A DNA stretch of 64,000 nucleotides from Ochotona curzoniae (lineage: Eukaryota > Chordata > Mammalia > Lagomorpha > Ochotonidae). The DNA is taken from the NCBI RefSeq assembly GCF_017591425.1, contig NW_024465885.1, positions 33,426,501 through 33,490,500 on the forward strand. The letters run 5' to 3'. Position 1 is the stretch's first letter; every line of letters begins with the position of its first letter. Under the pieces are notes generated by a model that was given only the letters and a program-made list of their open reading frames with translations, made no database searches and was not told where the DNA came from. Position numbers and translations under genes: made by a program. Positions 46,601 to 58,019 of this stretch are shown here, piece after piece.

Positions 46601-47160
46601 TATCCATATTTCCTCAATCTGAAAGCTTAGTTGATTTACTATATAACTCTGTAAATAGAATCAAATCAATTAACCTTAAAATAATAGCTGTCATTACCTA
46701 AAGGGAAGAAAAATGTAGCAAACTGAAAATAGTGCTATTCAAGAAAGCCATCCTGGTCATTCAAGAAATAATAATAATAATAAAAACCCTTGTGGGATGC
46801 AGAAAGCCTTTTCTGCTGCCTCTGCCTATACATGCTTCTGTAGAGATCAATGTACACTTTGAACTGGAACGGCCCACGTGACTTTTTTGTACAGATGTGT
46901 GCTGACCTAATATTTAGTGAATACTATTATGGTAACACAGCATTGTTTCTTTGAACAGAATAATTGTGGGTCTAAAGGATATTTTCGTTCTACCATTGTA
47001 GCAAGTTTCCCAGAAGAACCAGCCAATAAAACTGCCAGGATGCAGAAGGTCAAGCAAAAAATTAATAGTAAGATCTCACCTAAAAATCAGTACTGATCTT
47101 GGTCATTACCATTCACTCCCAGAGCTGTAGGTTAAGAAGAAAATTATCAGATTTTTTTTC
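43601..47160. other. 3.6 kb with no recognised gene or repeat
   Basis: It holds the least AT-rich open frames outside repeats: minus 101 codons (44134-44439), plus 75 and minus 87 near 44.5-44.9 kb, plus 93 (45246-45527), minus 94 (46069-46353). None resembles a family I know and none shows splice sites or a start context worth calling. A decayed unrecognised repeat is as likely as anything. Confidence 0.4.
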
Positions 47161-47164
47161 CACT

Positions 47165-47459
47165 TTCAAGATTTATTTATTTTCATTTGAAATGAAGATT
47201 TACAGAGAAAAGGAGAAACAGAAACAGATGTTCCACCTGCTGATTGACACCCTTGTGCTGATCCAAAGCCAGGAGTCAGGAGCTTTTTCCTGCTCTCTCA
47301 TGAGAAATCAGGGTCGCACAGACATGGGCCAACCTCTGCTGCATTCCCAGTCCATAAGTAAGGAGCTGGATTGGAAGTACAGCACTGGGACTCAAACCAA
47401 TGTCCATATGGTTCCCGTGACAGCCTGAGGAATAGCCTGCTGAGGCACTGTGCTGGCCC
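47165..47459 (-). mobile_element. C-type SINE, moderately old
   Basis: TTCAAGATTTATTTATTTTC tail, GAAATGAAGATTTACAGAG, CTGATCCAAAGCCAGGAG, CCAGTCCATAAGTAAGGAGC, ACTGGGACTCAAACC and reversed head GGCACTGTGCTGGCCC. Confidence 0.88.
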
Positions 47460-47849
47460 AAAATATCAGACTTTTTTTCAGCATAATTTTTTTTCTTCAG
47501 TTTGCCTGAAACAAACTTTTTCTAAATAATCCCTCAGAAAGGGATAATAATAATATCAGTCACTATTAATTAATTTTTAAAAATTAGAGAATAATAAACC
47601 TTGAATAAAGGAATAAGACAGGTATTAATTTATATAGCTGAATTATTTTATTTTAGAGTTTTATTTGATAGTAAAAGTTTTGCATTGGTATTTATACAAA
47701 TAGGGATTTTTTTTTACCATGTGTTAAAAAATTTATCTGAATTATTTATTTTAACATTTGCTCTTGGGTTACTACTCTTACTGTTTTTCATTAAGAAATA
47801 AGATACTATTGAATCAATATGGCACAATAGGGTAAGGACACACTTAAAC

Positions 47850-48420
47850 AGAGAGAGAAATATTAGCCAACATAAAGCAGAAAGGGCACATTCCAGGAAA
47901 TAGGATAGGACAGAACAATAGCAGAGGGGTACCTAGAGACTGACAGACACAGGTAAGCAGCAGACACAATGCTGTAGTGTTGCAGTGACCAATCCCCCAG
48001 TGGCATTCGGCAAGTGCCCATCTTATTTGCAGTAGTAGCTAGAAAGCCTCCAGCAACAGGGTGGAAAGCGACATTCACCAGGCACTCAGGCGATGAATCC
48101 AAACAAAGAACTGCCCATTCTGCTGGTTCGCTTGATTTGACCAGAAGCAGAGACAGAGTGGCAGATCCCAGACAGACAGTGCTGGAACAGGGTGAATTCC
48201 ACAGTCCACTTGGCCCCCTAGAGCTGAATGAATCAGGTGCCATTTTGTTTAATGAGGCAAAGGCTATGGGACAGGAAATGCACATGCCCTAAGCTGGGAG
48301 TGAATTCATTTCTGGCTCAGTAAACTGCAACAATGTGGCATCCTACAGGTTCTACCCAAGATAGGTCTGGGAAGCCTGGCCAGCAGATACCTTCAAGCTC
48401 TAGCTTTGAGAGCTTTTTGT
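47850..48420. other. GC-richer island with a 140-codon antisense frame
   Basis: This patch stands out from its AT-rich surroundings. The minus strand is open for 140 codons (47863-48285) and the plus strand for 92 (48014-48292). The minus product (MCISCPIAFASLNKMAPDS...) is Cys/Ser/Pro-rich with no domain I recognise. Segments such as GGTGCCATTTTGTTTAATGAG and TGGCTCAGTAAACTGC suggest the 5'UTR of an L1 or an LTR, but I cannot confirm this. It is not called as a gene. Confidence 0.35.
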
Positions 48421-48861
48421 TGCTGTTCGTTTGTTTCCCTAAATGAGGACTAACGGTGATACACAGTGAATAAAATGACTGATGAATGAATGCATTCACT
48501 TATACCTAGTAAAATATAAAGCATTTATCCTTAATGGGAAAATTATCTAGGAAATTGATGAAAATCCCTCATTATCAGTATAATAGGGATTCTGCAAGCA
48601 TGTATTTGCCATAAATAATTCATTCCCTTCCATATAAACCAGTATAAAATTTGGATACTAGGGTTGAAACATTCTCATGAATCAAGACAAGGTCTTCTTA
48701 AAGAATAAACAAAAAAGAAAATAAGAAAAGTCTAATTTATTTCTACTAGTTTGGTGAAGATAAAATTATGATTAAATATTAATAGTTATTGAGCTCAGTG
48801 CTAGCAAAATCTTTTCAGAAAGACATGGCAAGATATTTTCATTCTTATATCTATGGTGATT

Positions 48862-49140
48862 ATAGCTGAGAAATAGAAATTGTCTAGATGTCCATTGACA
48901 GATAAGTTGAAAAAAGAAATGTCATACGCAAATCGCAATGCAATATAATTTAGACTTATAAAAGAAGGTCATCCTTCAACATAAAACAATATGAATAAAC
49001 CTAAAAGTTATTAAGATAAATGTAGTAAATTTGACATGAAAGGAAAGCAGTTGTTCATACTGCTTTTATAAAGTATCTAAAGACTTTTTACTCATGCAAA
49101 GAGTGTAGAGTGATAATGAGCTACCGATTCATACAGACAA
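48862..49140 (+). mobile_element. ancient L1 3' end (L1M-type)
   Basis: TGAGAAATAGAAATTGTCTAGATGTCCATTGACAG, CCTTCAACATAAAACAATATG-AATAAACC and CTGCTTTTATAAAGTATC track the old L1M 3' region (AAATGTCCATCAACAG, ACATGGATGAACC, ATGATTCCACTTATATGA). Heavily diverged; boundaries approximate. Confidence 0.6.
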
Positions 49141-50100
49141 TTATGCATGATAAATTCTAGAAATCTACTGACCTGTAGAGTACCTGCAGTGAGCAAAAAT
49201 ACATAGTGCATTGAAGCTTTTTCTGAGCAAACAGATTTTTTGTGAAATGATCTAACCCATGTATAGAAATATTCTCACACACAAAAATAAATCATAAAGA
49301 GTATATCACTCAAGGATATAGTGAATGGTTCAGAAGATATCTGTCATGGAAGATTGTGTAGATAAAAATAGAAAAGAAAACATTCCTAGTATTATTAACG
49401 TCATTAAAATCGATTAGGAGTTAAACATTTATGGAAAAAGGATTTTGAGAGGTTTTCAGAATTGTGTACAACTATGTTTTTGAACGATATAAAAAAGAAT
49501 GAAATATTATTTTTGCAATAAATAAACTTATGGAAGTGAGAAAATTTCTGGCTACATTCACATCATAATGTCTATGGGAGGTGAGGTGTTGTAATAGTTT
49601 CACAGATAAAAAAGCAATTGTGCAAGATAAACTTTGTCTCGTTTCCATTATCACCTCTTAGTAAAAGAAAACAAAAGTGAGATAAAACAATGCTTCTCAG
49701 GGCCAGATAGCTGTGACATAAGACTTCATACACTCTTAGTATCTTATTTCTCAAATAAACTCTAAAAACCTGTTAAAACTTACACACCCAGATGCACTAT
49801 GTAACCCCACTCATGATTCAAGTTAAGATAACCTGCAGCTTATAATCACGGTCCTTTAGAGCCCTACCAGAACTGATTATTTCTTTTCATTTCTTACACA
49901 ATTTTATTATTTTTCTCTGGTAAGCATATTTATTACAGTTTTTTATGATCTACATAGGAAATAAAAATGTGCTCCCCGAACCATGTGTCTGTTTATCCAA
50001 AATTGATTGCTTCTCTTTTCAGACCAAAACTCACTTCAACCCTCACTTCCTTAGAAAACAAATCTTCCAAGAGCTGTATTATTGTAATTAATCTCACAAC
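49141..50100. other. 1 kb with nothing recognised
   Basis: The first 350 bases may be further decayed L1. Beyond that no repeat and no frame over 60 codons. Confidence 0.4.
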
Positions 50101-50102
50101 TC

Positions 50103-50437
50103 TTTTTTTTCTTTAAAATGCATTTATTTTTATTTGAAAATAAGATATACAGAAGGGAGGGGAGACAGACAGGAAGGCAGTCAGTCCACTGATTCACAAC
50201 CCAAATGGCCGCAGTGGCTGCAGCTGAGCCAGTCCGCAGCCAGGAGCCCGAAGATTTATCTGGCTCTCCCACACTGGTGCAGGATCCCAAAGCTTTGAGC
50301 CAAAATCAACTGCTTTCTCAGTCACAAGCAGGCATCTGGATGGGAAACCAGGCTGCTAGGACATTAGCTGACACCCATATGGAATGTTGGAAAGCGCAAG
50401 GCGAGTATGTTAGCCTTTAGGCTATTGCACCAGGCCC
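50103..50437 (-). mobile_element. C-type SINE, moderately diverged
   Basis: T run and AATGCATTTATTTTTATTTG tail, GGCCGCAGTGGCTGCAGC, GAGCCAGTCCGCAGCCAGG, GGCTCTCCCACACTGG, reversed head GCTATTGCACCAGGCCC. ATCTCAC occurs on both sides (50091-50097 and 50438-50444), a possible short TSD. Confidence 0.92.
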
Positions 50438-50439
50438 AT

Positions 50440-51660
50440 CTCACTATTATTATTTTTTTTTAAAGAAAAATGTCTCATTATTAACTTTTCTCAATTGAAA
50501 AATTATATTCCTTTAAGTGCTTCTTTTCAGTCATCTAATAGTGGAATAAATTGTGCAAACATTAACCATGGCCATTCTATACTTCCTGGTCATTTGACCA
50601 GTTAAGACAACTGTAAATAACTCCTATCACCACAATTACATTTTTAATTTTTCTTAAATAATTAATTTTCTTATTCCATGGTACAGTTCTGTAGGCTTCT
50701 GGAAGAATAAGGAAGAATATACAAACTTTGTCTTTCTGACTTAGTTCCTTCAGTTGCAGCCATTCTAATGAAAATTGCAAAATTCATACTGTTTAAATAT
50801 ATAACTGAATTAATCATATCCCATTGTATTGTAATGTTTGTCAGAAATTGTTAAACAAACTGTAGGTAAAAAATGTATAATTAAAGTCTTGAGGAAGAAA
50901 GTCATAAGAGTTAAGAAATAAAATATCCACTAATTTAACTAGTTGTATTCTTTTAATCTTAATAGATAACAGATAATTTGTCATTTGAACTCAAGGCATT
51001 TCAATATTCAATATTTCAATATACCTTTTCAGTTGTTCACCCAGTATGTTCACTGCTCTCTCGTTATACTATCTTGATGTTATAATTTCACTGCCCATTT
51101 TATTGAGAGTTACGATATGTAAATCTTTGTAAATAAGGTGTGTGTATCATTATGGCTTTTCTCTCCTTTGCGCCAACAATATTGTTCTCACTTGTAACAA
51201 TTGCCAAGAAAGAGCTTATTAGAAAGAAATTCAAAAACATGCCATTTTTAAATTTGCCCCAACAACCTCTTTTAGTAACAGTATAAAAATGAAGATTACC
51301 ATTTTGTTTCCATGTTTACCACTACTCCATGCCATTCAACTTGTGGCTGATGGAAAGGGCACTTCTTATTCATCAAGCAATGCAGCCATCTGCTTTAACT
51401 GTGACATTGTGATTAATTCTATGCACCAAGCTGCCTCCCTCTCAGTGACACACAAAGGTGGCACAAGATTTTCCCATACAGCAGTTTGCTAAGTACACAG
51501 ATGATCACGGTTATTATACCTTATCCGAATTTATCAGTAAACAGGTTGCAGTACTACTGCTCACAAGACAGAGGAACCCACTGAGGAAGGTGACTTTGCT
51601 ATTATTCTCTTTCAGAGTAATTCAGAAAAATAGCATAAAAGTGAGGAAGTTATCCTGCCT
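50440..51660. other. 1.2 kb with nothing recognised
   Basis: A 67-codon plus frame at 51289-51492 is isolated and not recognised. Otherwise AT-rich. Confidence 0.45.
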
Positions 51661-51671
51661 GTGGATTCATA

Positions 51672-51816
51672 GAAAATACAAATATACAAATACATTCACA
51701 TATATATACAAATATATATTTATATATGAGTACAAATATATATGATACATATGATATATACATATCATATATATTCTTATATTCATATGTATATTCATAT
51801 ATATATTCATATATAT
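51672..51816. repeat. AT/ATAC-type microsatellite
   Basis: Interspersed ATATAC, ATATTC and ATATG units over about 145 bases next to the SINE tail that follows. Confidence 0.85.
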
Positions 51817-51817
51817 T

Positions 51818-52122
51818 CTTTTTTTATTGGAGAGGAAGATAAACAGAGAGGAGGAGAGACAGAGAGGAAGATCTTCTGTCCGATTGTTCACTCTACAAGT
51901 GGCCGTAATGTGGGTACTGTGCCAATGTGAAGCCAGGAGCTTCTTCTGGGTTTTCCAAGAGAGTGCAGAGTCCCAAGGTTTGGGCCATCCTCAAATGCTT
52001 TCCCAGGCCACAAGCGGGGAGCTGGATGGGAAGCAGGGCTGCCGGGATTAGAACTGTCACCCATATGGGATCCTGGTGCACCCAAGGCAAGGCCTTTAGC
52101 AGCTAGGATATCGAGCCAGACC
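51818..52122 (-). mobile_element. C-type SINE, moderately diverged
   Basis: TTTTTTTATTGGAGAGGAAG, GAGACAGAGAGGAAGATC, GCCAGGAGCTTCTTCTGGG, GGAGCTGGATGGGAAGC, and reversed head with GCCAGACCC. The tail abuts the AT microsatellite. Confidence 0.93.
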
Positions 52123-52724
52123 CAGATTTATATTTTTTGTAAAGAATAAATGTATTTTATTAGAACAATTTATGTAGGTTTAAAGACTTTATTTCGAAGC
52201 ATAGTTCATCTAATAATGGTGTACCAATTTTTACAAGAGAAAAAACCATCCCTTTTCAGATTTCAATGAATCAAGCTAACGTTATGAAGTAATTTAAAAT
52301 GAAAAACAACTTTTTGTTGGCTCCAGTTCTTATCAACTCTGTGTTAAACTCAGCAACATAGTCTTGTAAATCCACGTTTCTCTGCACTAGCTTTGTTTTC
52401 TGTCTCTCATTGTCCTTCAGTATACATAGGAGCTTAGATACCAGCACCATGATGCATGGATAATATATCCCCTTATATAAAACAGTTTTGTTTTAGCATA
52501 CAACATGCATAATTATCCTGCGTACTTTGAATTATCTCAATCTTACTTTTTAAATACTTTTCAAAATTAACGCAAGGAGAAAACTTTTGTGTCACAGATT
52601 ACACTTTTAAGAATATAATGCTAATTCCTTTTATAATCATAGGTTTAATGCTTTACTAAATGAAAAGTTAAGTGAGAAAAAAGTAGAAAGATGAATATTT
52701 TTGCAGGAGTATGGACAAGGGCTG

Positions 52725-53045
52725 CAAACAACCAGAGGATGGCGATTCCTTCCTATATATTAAGTTTTCCCCCCCCCCTTGTATATTAGCTACTACATAT
52801 CAAAGAATGTATAGTATTTATCCTTTAGGGTCTGACTTATTATGGTCTCCAGTTGCATCCAGTTTGTTGTGGCTTATGGAATTTCCTGCTTTTTCATACC
52901 TGAATACTATTTCCTCATTAAATAGGCTACATTTTCTTCTTCCAATCTTCAGGTGTTGTGTTAATTCTATATGTTAGCAACTATGAATTGTACCACTATT
53001 AACATGTGGGTAAAACAGAACTTTTTCACATCTGATTTCACTTTG
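52725..53045 (-). mobile_element. L1 3' end, antisense
   Basis: TTATGGTCTCCAGTTGCATCC, GGAATTTCCTGCTTTTTC and CTGAATACTATTTCCTC are the antisense of the ORF2 terminus (MEYY..., WMQLETI region). Sequence further right continues towards the ORF2 interior. A C run (52772-52780) lies in the 3'UTR side, the complement of the G-rich L1 tract. Confidence 0.7.
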
Positions 53046-53500
53046 TTTATATTTGTGAATTCAGTTTTATACAATTTTATTTTAGAAAAGCCAAAATGAA
53101 GGAAAATTTTAGCATTCACCAGTCATTGCTTTATTGTAGTTTCTCCACCTAGGCTGACTGTGTTATGCAATAGAGTAAATTCTATGATGTCAAAGTAACC
53201 CGGATGCTGCCACTATGCATTGAGAATCCCGGGGAAATTAGCTTTAACCTTGATACATTCGAATTTTTCAATAATCCAGTAACAAGTGAGTGACCTTTCT
53301 TACTGTAGAAAGAAATGAATCTCAACTAATATAAAAGAGGCTCTCTTGTTGGCTTAAATGGATTCTGCTTGTTCCTTTAGTAATACCAAGTAATAACTTT
53401 GTGAAAGTAGAAGAAAGGGTAGCTAAGAAAATGAATTTATTTAACTGGCTTACTCAAAGCTCTGAAGAAAAATGATAGCTAATTATGCCAAAGTATTTAC
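53046..53500. other. 450 bases with nothing recognised
   Basis: Bare sequence between the L1 fragment and the GAA tract. Confidence 0.45.
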
Positions 53501-53583
53501 AGAAGAAGAAGCAGAAGAAGCAGAAGAAGAAGAAGAAGAAGAAGAAGAAGAAGAAGAAGAAGAAGAAGAAGAAGAAGAAGAAA
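53501..53583. repeat. (GAA)n trinucleotide microsatellite
   Basis: About 27 GAA units with a few GCA interruptions at the left end (GAAGCAGAAGAAGCAGAAG). Poly-Lys and poly-Phe frames across it are artefacts. Confidence 0.98.
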
Positions 53584-53605
53584 GAACTGTTTAAGGAGAA
53601 TGAGG

Positions 53606-53922
53606 AGCCAACACAACGACTCAGTTGGCTGAATCCTTCACCTTGCAAGTGCTGGAGTTGCATATGGTCTCTGGACTCTGGTTCATATCCCAGGTGCTCC
53701 ACTTCTCATCCAGCTATCTGCTTATGGCTTGGAAAAACCCTGGGAGGATAGGCCAAAGTCTTGGGACCCTTCACCTGCGTGGGAGATCTGGAAGAAGTTC
53801 CTGGATCCTGGCTTCAGATCATTGAGGCCACTTCGGAGTCAAGCAGCGGACAGAAGATTGTTCCATCTCTCCTTCTCTTTGTAAATCTGTCTTTCCAATA
53901 TAAATACATACATCTTTCTGAA
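53606..53922 (+). mobile_element. C-type SINE, moderately diverged
   Basis: GGAGCCAACACAACGACTC degenerate head, CACCTTGCAAGTGCTGG, GGGACCCTTCACCTGCGTGG, GGCCACTTCGGAGTCAAG, end GTCTTTCCAATATAAATAC. The GAA tract lies just 5' of it. Confidence 0.88.
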
Positions 53923-55519
53923 AGGACATTAGTTAAATGAAAAATTGGTATAATACAGTGGTTTAAAACAGTTTTCACTGTGATCTAAACTACTGTATTT
54001 CAGCCCAAAAATCTTACTTCCAAAAATTAATTCTAAATCTTTTTACCTTTTCTATTCTGATAAGTCTTATGTACCATTATGTTGCATATAATGAGCCCAC
54101 CCTGGACTGACAATTAGTAACATTAATTAATTAATAATTTAAAGCTCTTTCTGATTAATTTTTGAGAATCTTGCTATTGGCTTTCAGTGAAATAACACCA
54201 TTAGTAATACAACTAAAATAATTTGAAATGTTATTTGAAAAATACAGCCAAGTTTTCTGGCAACTTATTATTAGCAATTATTACAATGGTTTGATTCATA
54301 CTTATCTTGGTATTGAATTTTTCTAAAATTCTGACAGGATCTATAATCTGAAACAACAATAACAAAAAAATGCATAGAAGAAGTGGCAGGAAGGAGAGGT
54401 CTAGTATGAGAAATTGTTGGGATATTGGGTTTTATGAGCCAAGAAAAAGAAGTTAGGACAGATTTCAAGGCAGTGAACATCAAGCAGCTCTAAAAATAGG
54501 AGCCAAATTTGAGTATTGGAAAAGGATAACGGGTATTGAAAGTGACAAGAAGCAAAAGATTGCAGGGCACAGAAATCATTATTAACTGGCATCACAGTGC
54601 TCGCTGCATTTGAACTGAGTATTCTTCAAATTATTCCTCCTACTTACGGAAGTCTTCCTAGAATTTAGTACTATGCACACTTCAGCTGACCTGAAGATTT
54701 TACATAGAAAAAGTTCACTATGTACAATAATGCTGTTTCTTTTTTTAAGCCCTTCAGTTGTATAATAATGGACTCAGAAAAGAACTATATGATTCTGTCT
54801 CAACTATATTTATTGTTAAAGGCAAATAATAAAGCTTATTAAAGCATAGGTCAGAATTATCACAACAAATATGTATAGTGGCATTGAAACTGACATAAGA
54901 GAGTTTTGTTCAACTCCAAATATAGTACTGGAAAGTGAGAGTTTACAGCTTGTACAAATGAGGGCAGTGATAAAAAAGTCATTGAGAAACATGAACAGTT
55001 AAGAGAATGCGAGCTAACATGATACAAGATATTTTTTCTTTCTTTTGTGTGGAAACATGCTGGAATGATCTGACATTTTCTAAAATAAAAGAAATGATGT
55101 GAATGGTGATCAAATCAAGGGTGTTCATTGGTAAGGAATTTTTGCTAAACTGACTTATTTGTTACAAGAGCTTTCCATCTCTTCTGATTGGTGTGTATGT
55201 TCTGGTATGGAGAGTCAACTTGAAAGGGTTGCTGGAATTGTGCTAGACTGGATGGAATTTAGTCTTGGGCTAACTACTCCGTACCATCTACACATAACCA
55301 ACACCCTTTCATGCTGATCTCTTTGTCGTTAGTGGATACTAACTAGTTCCACGTAGCAGATGGGTAAGAAGGAAAGGGTTTGTCCAGTCATTGTAAAGAA
55401 GACCTTGCTTGATGGTGAAGCACTTAAAACCTCTTTAGAAGATGCACCTGGGATTGGAGGGTTATGCTGATGGTGTGAAAAAAAAAATGGCATTTTATTT
55501 TGCTTCAGAGAAAAACTTA
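53923..55519. other. 1.6 kb with nothing recognised
   Basis: Minus frames of 64-70 codons near 54.3-54.6 kb and one of 90 at 55.3-55.6 kb. The latter overlaps the composite L1 that begins at 55532. Confidence 0.45.
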
Positions 55520-55531
55520 AAAAAGAATTGA

Positions 55532-56348
55532 GTTTAAAATGTATTAGGGACCTTGCTGATCTTTGTTGGTCAAATGTGTCTCCTGTAGGCAACAAATACA
55601 AAGGTTTTGTTTTTTAATCCAGTCTACTAATCTATGACTTTTGATGGATGAGTTAAAGCCATTTACATTCAGGGTTAAAACAAATAGGGGGTAATTTGGG
55701 TCTGTCATTTTAGTAATGGTTGTTTATTGATTTAGTTTTCTGTTGTTATTTTACTGGGATGTTCTTCGCATTTGCCTTTGTTTTGGTAGGCATGATGTCT
55801 TTTCTCTGTATATCTCATGTTTTTGATGATTTTTATTAGTTTTATCTCTTCACAACAATTTCTCATTAAATTCTTAATGACTCAGATTATACAGTAGCAT
55901 CATTTTCTTCAAGAAGATTCTTGAGTTTCTTTTTCATTTCTTCAGCAACACATTAGTCATTCTGTAGCATGTTATTTAACTTCATGATGTTGTTAATTTC
56001 TTTTTTTTTTCGTTCTGTTGTTGATTTTGTTTTTTGGCTTTTCCTTTAAGGGGATGCATGATAACTGTGCAATGGATACTATCATATTCAGATGTGAAGA
56101 TACAATGCAGTATGCATCTCTACTTCCAGACTAAGATGGATTCCCAATGAAACAATTTAGTATATCTTGACAATAGGATGCTGGACTATCTGCCATTGTC
56201 CCATGCCTACAGTGGTAGACTTAGGATTGTGTATACAGCACTACACTATAGTAATGATATAGGGAAACTCGGTGTCAGGGGACGGAATTGGGGAAGGAAT
56301 AAGGGAAATCTTAGGGTCTATGGAGCTGTATCATATAATGATAATAAT
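55532..56348 (+). mobile_element. scrambled L1 composite, copy A
   Basis: From 55532 to about 56030 the plus strand is antisense L1. TGATCTTTGTTGGTCAAATG, TAATCCAGTCTACTAATC and ATTTACATTCAGGGTTAA are the reverse of the ORF2 start (read on the minus strand as LNVNGFNSSIKSH). Then come inter-ORF sequence and, reversed, the endonuclease end/linker (CATGTTATTTAACTTCATGATG). At about 56030-56045 it switches to a sense-oriented L1 3'UTR, running to GGAGCTGTATCATATAATG and AATAATAAAAA. AAAAAGAATTGA (55520-55531) and AAAAAGAAGTGA (56349-56360) flank it, the first preceded by TT, as in a TT/AAAA L1 endonuclease site. It shares the switch point with copy B at 38.3 kb but lacks part of B's inter-ORF block. 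Confidence 0.8.
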
Positions 56349-56683
56349 AAAAAGAAGTGAAATTATATATATATATGTATATATATAAGGGATCTTGAAA
56401 ATGGTTTTATCAAAAAAGAAAATATAGGCTCTTGCAATCCAGGAGAAACAAATTGTATAGACCTGATCTCTTCCATCAAAATCATTACAACTGGAAATGG
56501 ATAGCAGTCCCAATGGCAGTAATTTGAGAAACAGACTGAGGTTAAAGAATACGAACTGATATTTTTATTGTTTTAAGCATTGTCTACCAATAAAGTGAAA
56601 ATTACAAACATTTATATCTGTTTGAATACAAAGTCACCTCAAAAAATCCAAGAAATAATTAGCATTGAAAGACAAGCTTGTGC

Positions 56684-56963
56684 CGGTGCTGTGAAGTATC
56701 TGGCAAAGCCAAGATACCCAATGGAAGAATCCTATATGAGCAGTGGTTCATGTTTCAGCTGCTCCTGTCCCAAACCCTGATAACAGCCCAGAGAAAAGAA
56801 ACTGAAATGACACCAAGTTCTTGGGCCTCTGCTGTCCACATGAGATCAGGAAGAAACTCCAGGTCCTCAACTTTGGCCTGGCTCAGGCTGCTACAGCCAT
56901 TTGGGAAATGAACTAGGGGATGGCTGACATCTCTCTCTCTCTTTCTCTCTTTGTCTCCTCTTC

Positions 56964-56996
<33 letters not shown>

Positions 56997-56998
56997 CT
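56684..56998 (+). mobile_element. old C-type SINE with CT/GT tail
   Basis: TTGTGCCGGTGCTGTGAAG head, AGTTCTTGGGCCTCTGC, AACTTTGGCCTGGCTCAGG and GGGAAATGAACTAGGGGATGG. Its CT segment runs into (TG)n. Confidence 0.75.
56968..56996. repeat. (TG)n microsatellite
   Basis: About 13 TG units at the 3' end of the old SINE. Confidence 0.95.
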
Positions 56999-57318
56999 CG
57001 CTATGTAACACTTTGATATAAACAAAACAGAAATGCTGTACATTTTTTTTATAAATCCACACATTCTTTAATAAGTTCAAGAAAACATGTATTATTTGGA
57101 AACATGCATAGATCAAATGCTGTTTGCAAAAATGTAATCTTGTATTTTAATTCCATGTTCCAAAAGCTTTTTGGAAGAAGACACACACACACAAATACAC
57201 ACAGCAGTTAACCCTTATTTGTTGAGTTATTACGCTGAGGATCTTGAATGAATTCTTGAAACTGTGAATAGTACTAAACCATCAGGACAGTATATAAACA
57301 TTTCTATAATAAAGTTCA

Positions 57319-57354
57319 TCTATGGCCATACCACCCTGAACGTGCTGATCTCGT
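57319..57354 (+). pseudogene. 36-bp 5S rRNA insert with TSD, no tail
   Basis: TCTATGGCCATACCACCCTG followed by AACGTGCTGATCTCGT matches 5S rRNA nucleotides 2 to about 40. Direct repeats CTATAATAAAGTTCA (57304-57318) and CTATAATAAGGTTCA (57355-57369), 14 of 15 identical, abut it on both sides. There is no A tail. This is a 3'-truncated tailless retropseudogene, remarkably short yet with a clear TSD. Confidence 0.88.
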
Positions 57355-57369
57355 CTATAATAAGGTTCA

Positions 57370-57973
57370 ATTTATGTGTTAGGCATAGTAAAGCATTCAT
57401 AACAATAATTAGTGATAAAAAGGGAACAACTGAAATTGTAAAAGTTGTATAATCCATTTCTCATTCTCTGACATCCCCACGATATCGTATTGTGCTGAAC
57501 CATCTTTCAGGTAATAATGTGAGAGAATGCATATTAGTTAAAATGAGATGAATGATATAGCCATAGTAACAGAGTTATTATTGACATTATGATGGTATGC
57601 AAAAGGGAATAGTGCAGAGTTTAAAGTCAGTTGACTGTGGGTAACTGAAACTTAAATAACAAAACTATATAATGGGTAGTAATTGTGCAATATTTGGAAA
57701 TCAGATTTCACACCAGAAATGAAAGCCTACAATTATTCACATTGCTTTGAAAATCTACAAAATAGTAATAAGAAACTTACAAAAGCAATACCAGCACAAT
57801 AGCGAAAAGGAAGGGGTTGAAAAAAAGGGAGGTCAATTGGAACACATGAAAGAGCAATTGTATAAAGTTGGAATTAAAATTCAATAATGGAGGAGAGAAA
57901 CAAAAGGCCAGCAGAAAATAGTTTAAACTGGTGAGACAGTTTTCACAACTCAAGGAAATTTCTTTAGATTCTG

Positions 57974-57976
<3 letters not shown>
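57370..57976. other. 0.6 kb with nothing recognised
   Basis: AT-rich sequence between the 5S insert and the next SINE. Confidence 0.45.

Positions 57977-58019
<43 letters not shown>

Noticed and set aside
53454..53751. poly-Phe and poly-Lys frames of 82-88 codons
   Set aside because: Translation of the (GAA)n microsatellite plus the adjacent SINE.
55329..55601. 90-codon minus frame containing a LLPTGDTFDQQ-like start
   Set aside because: Its first part is the L1 ORF2 start within the composite element; the rest runs out into flanking DNA.
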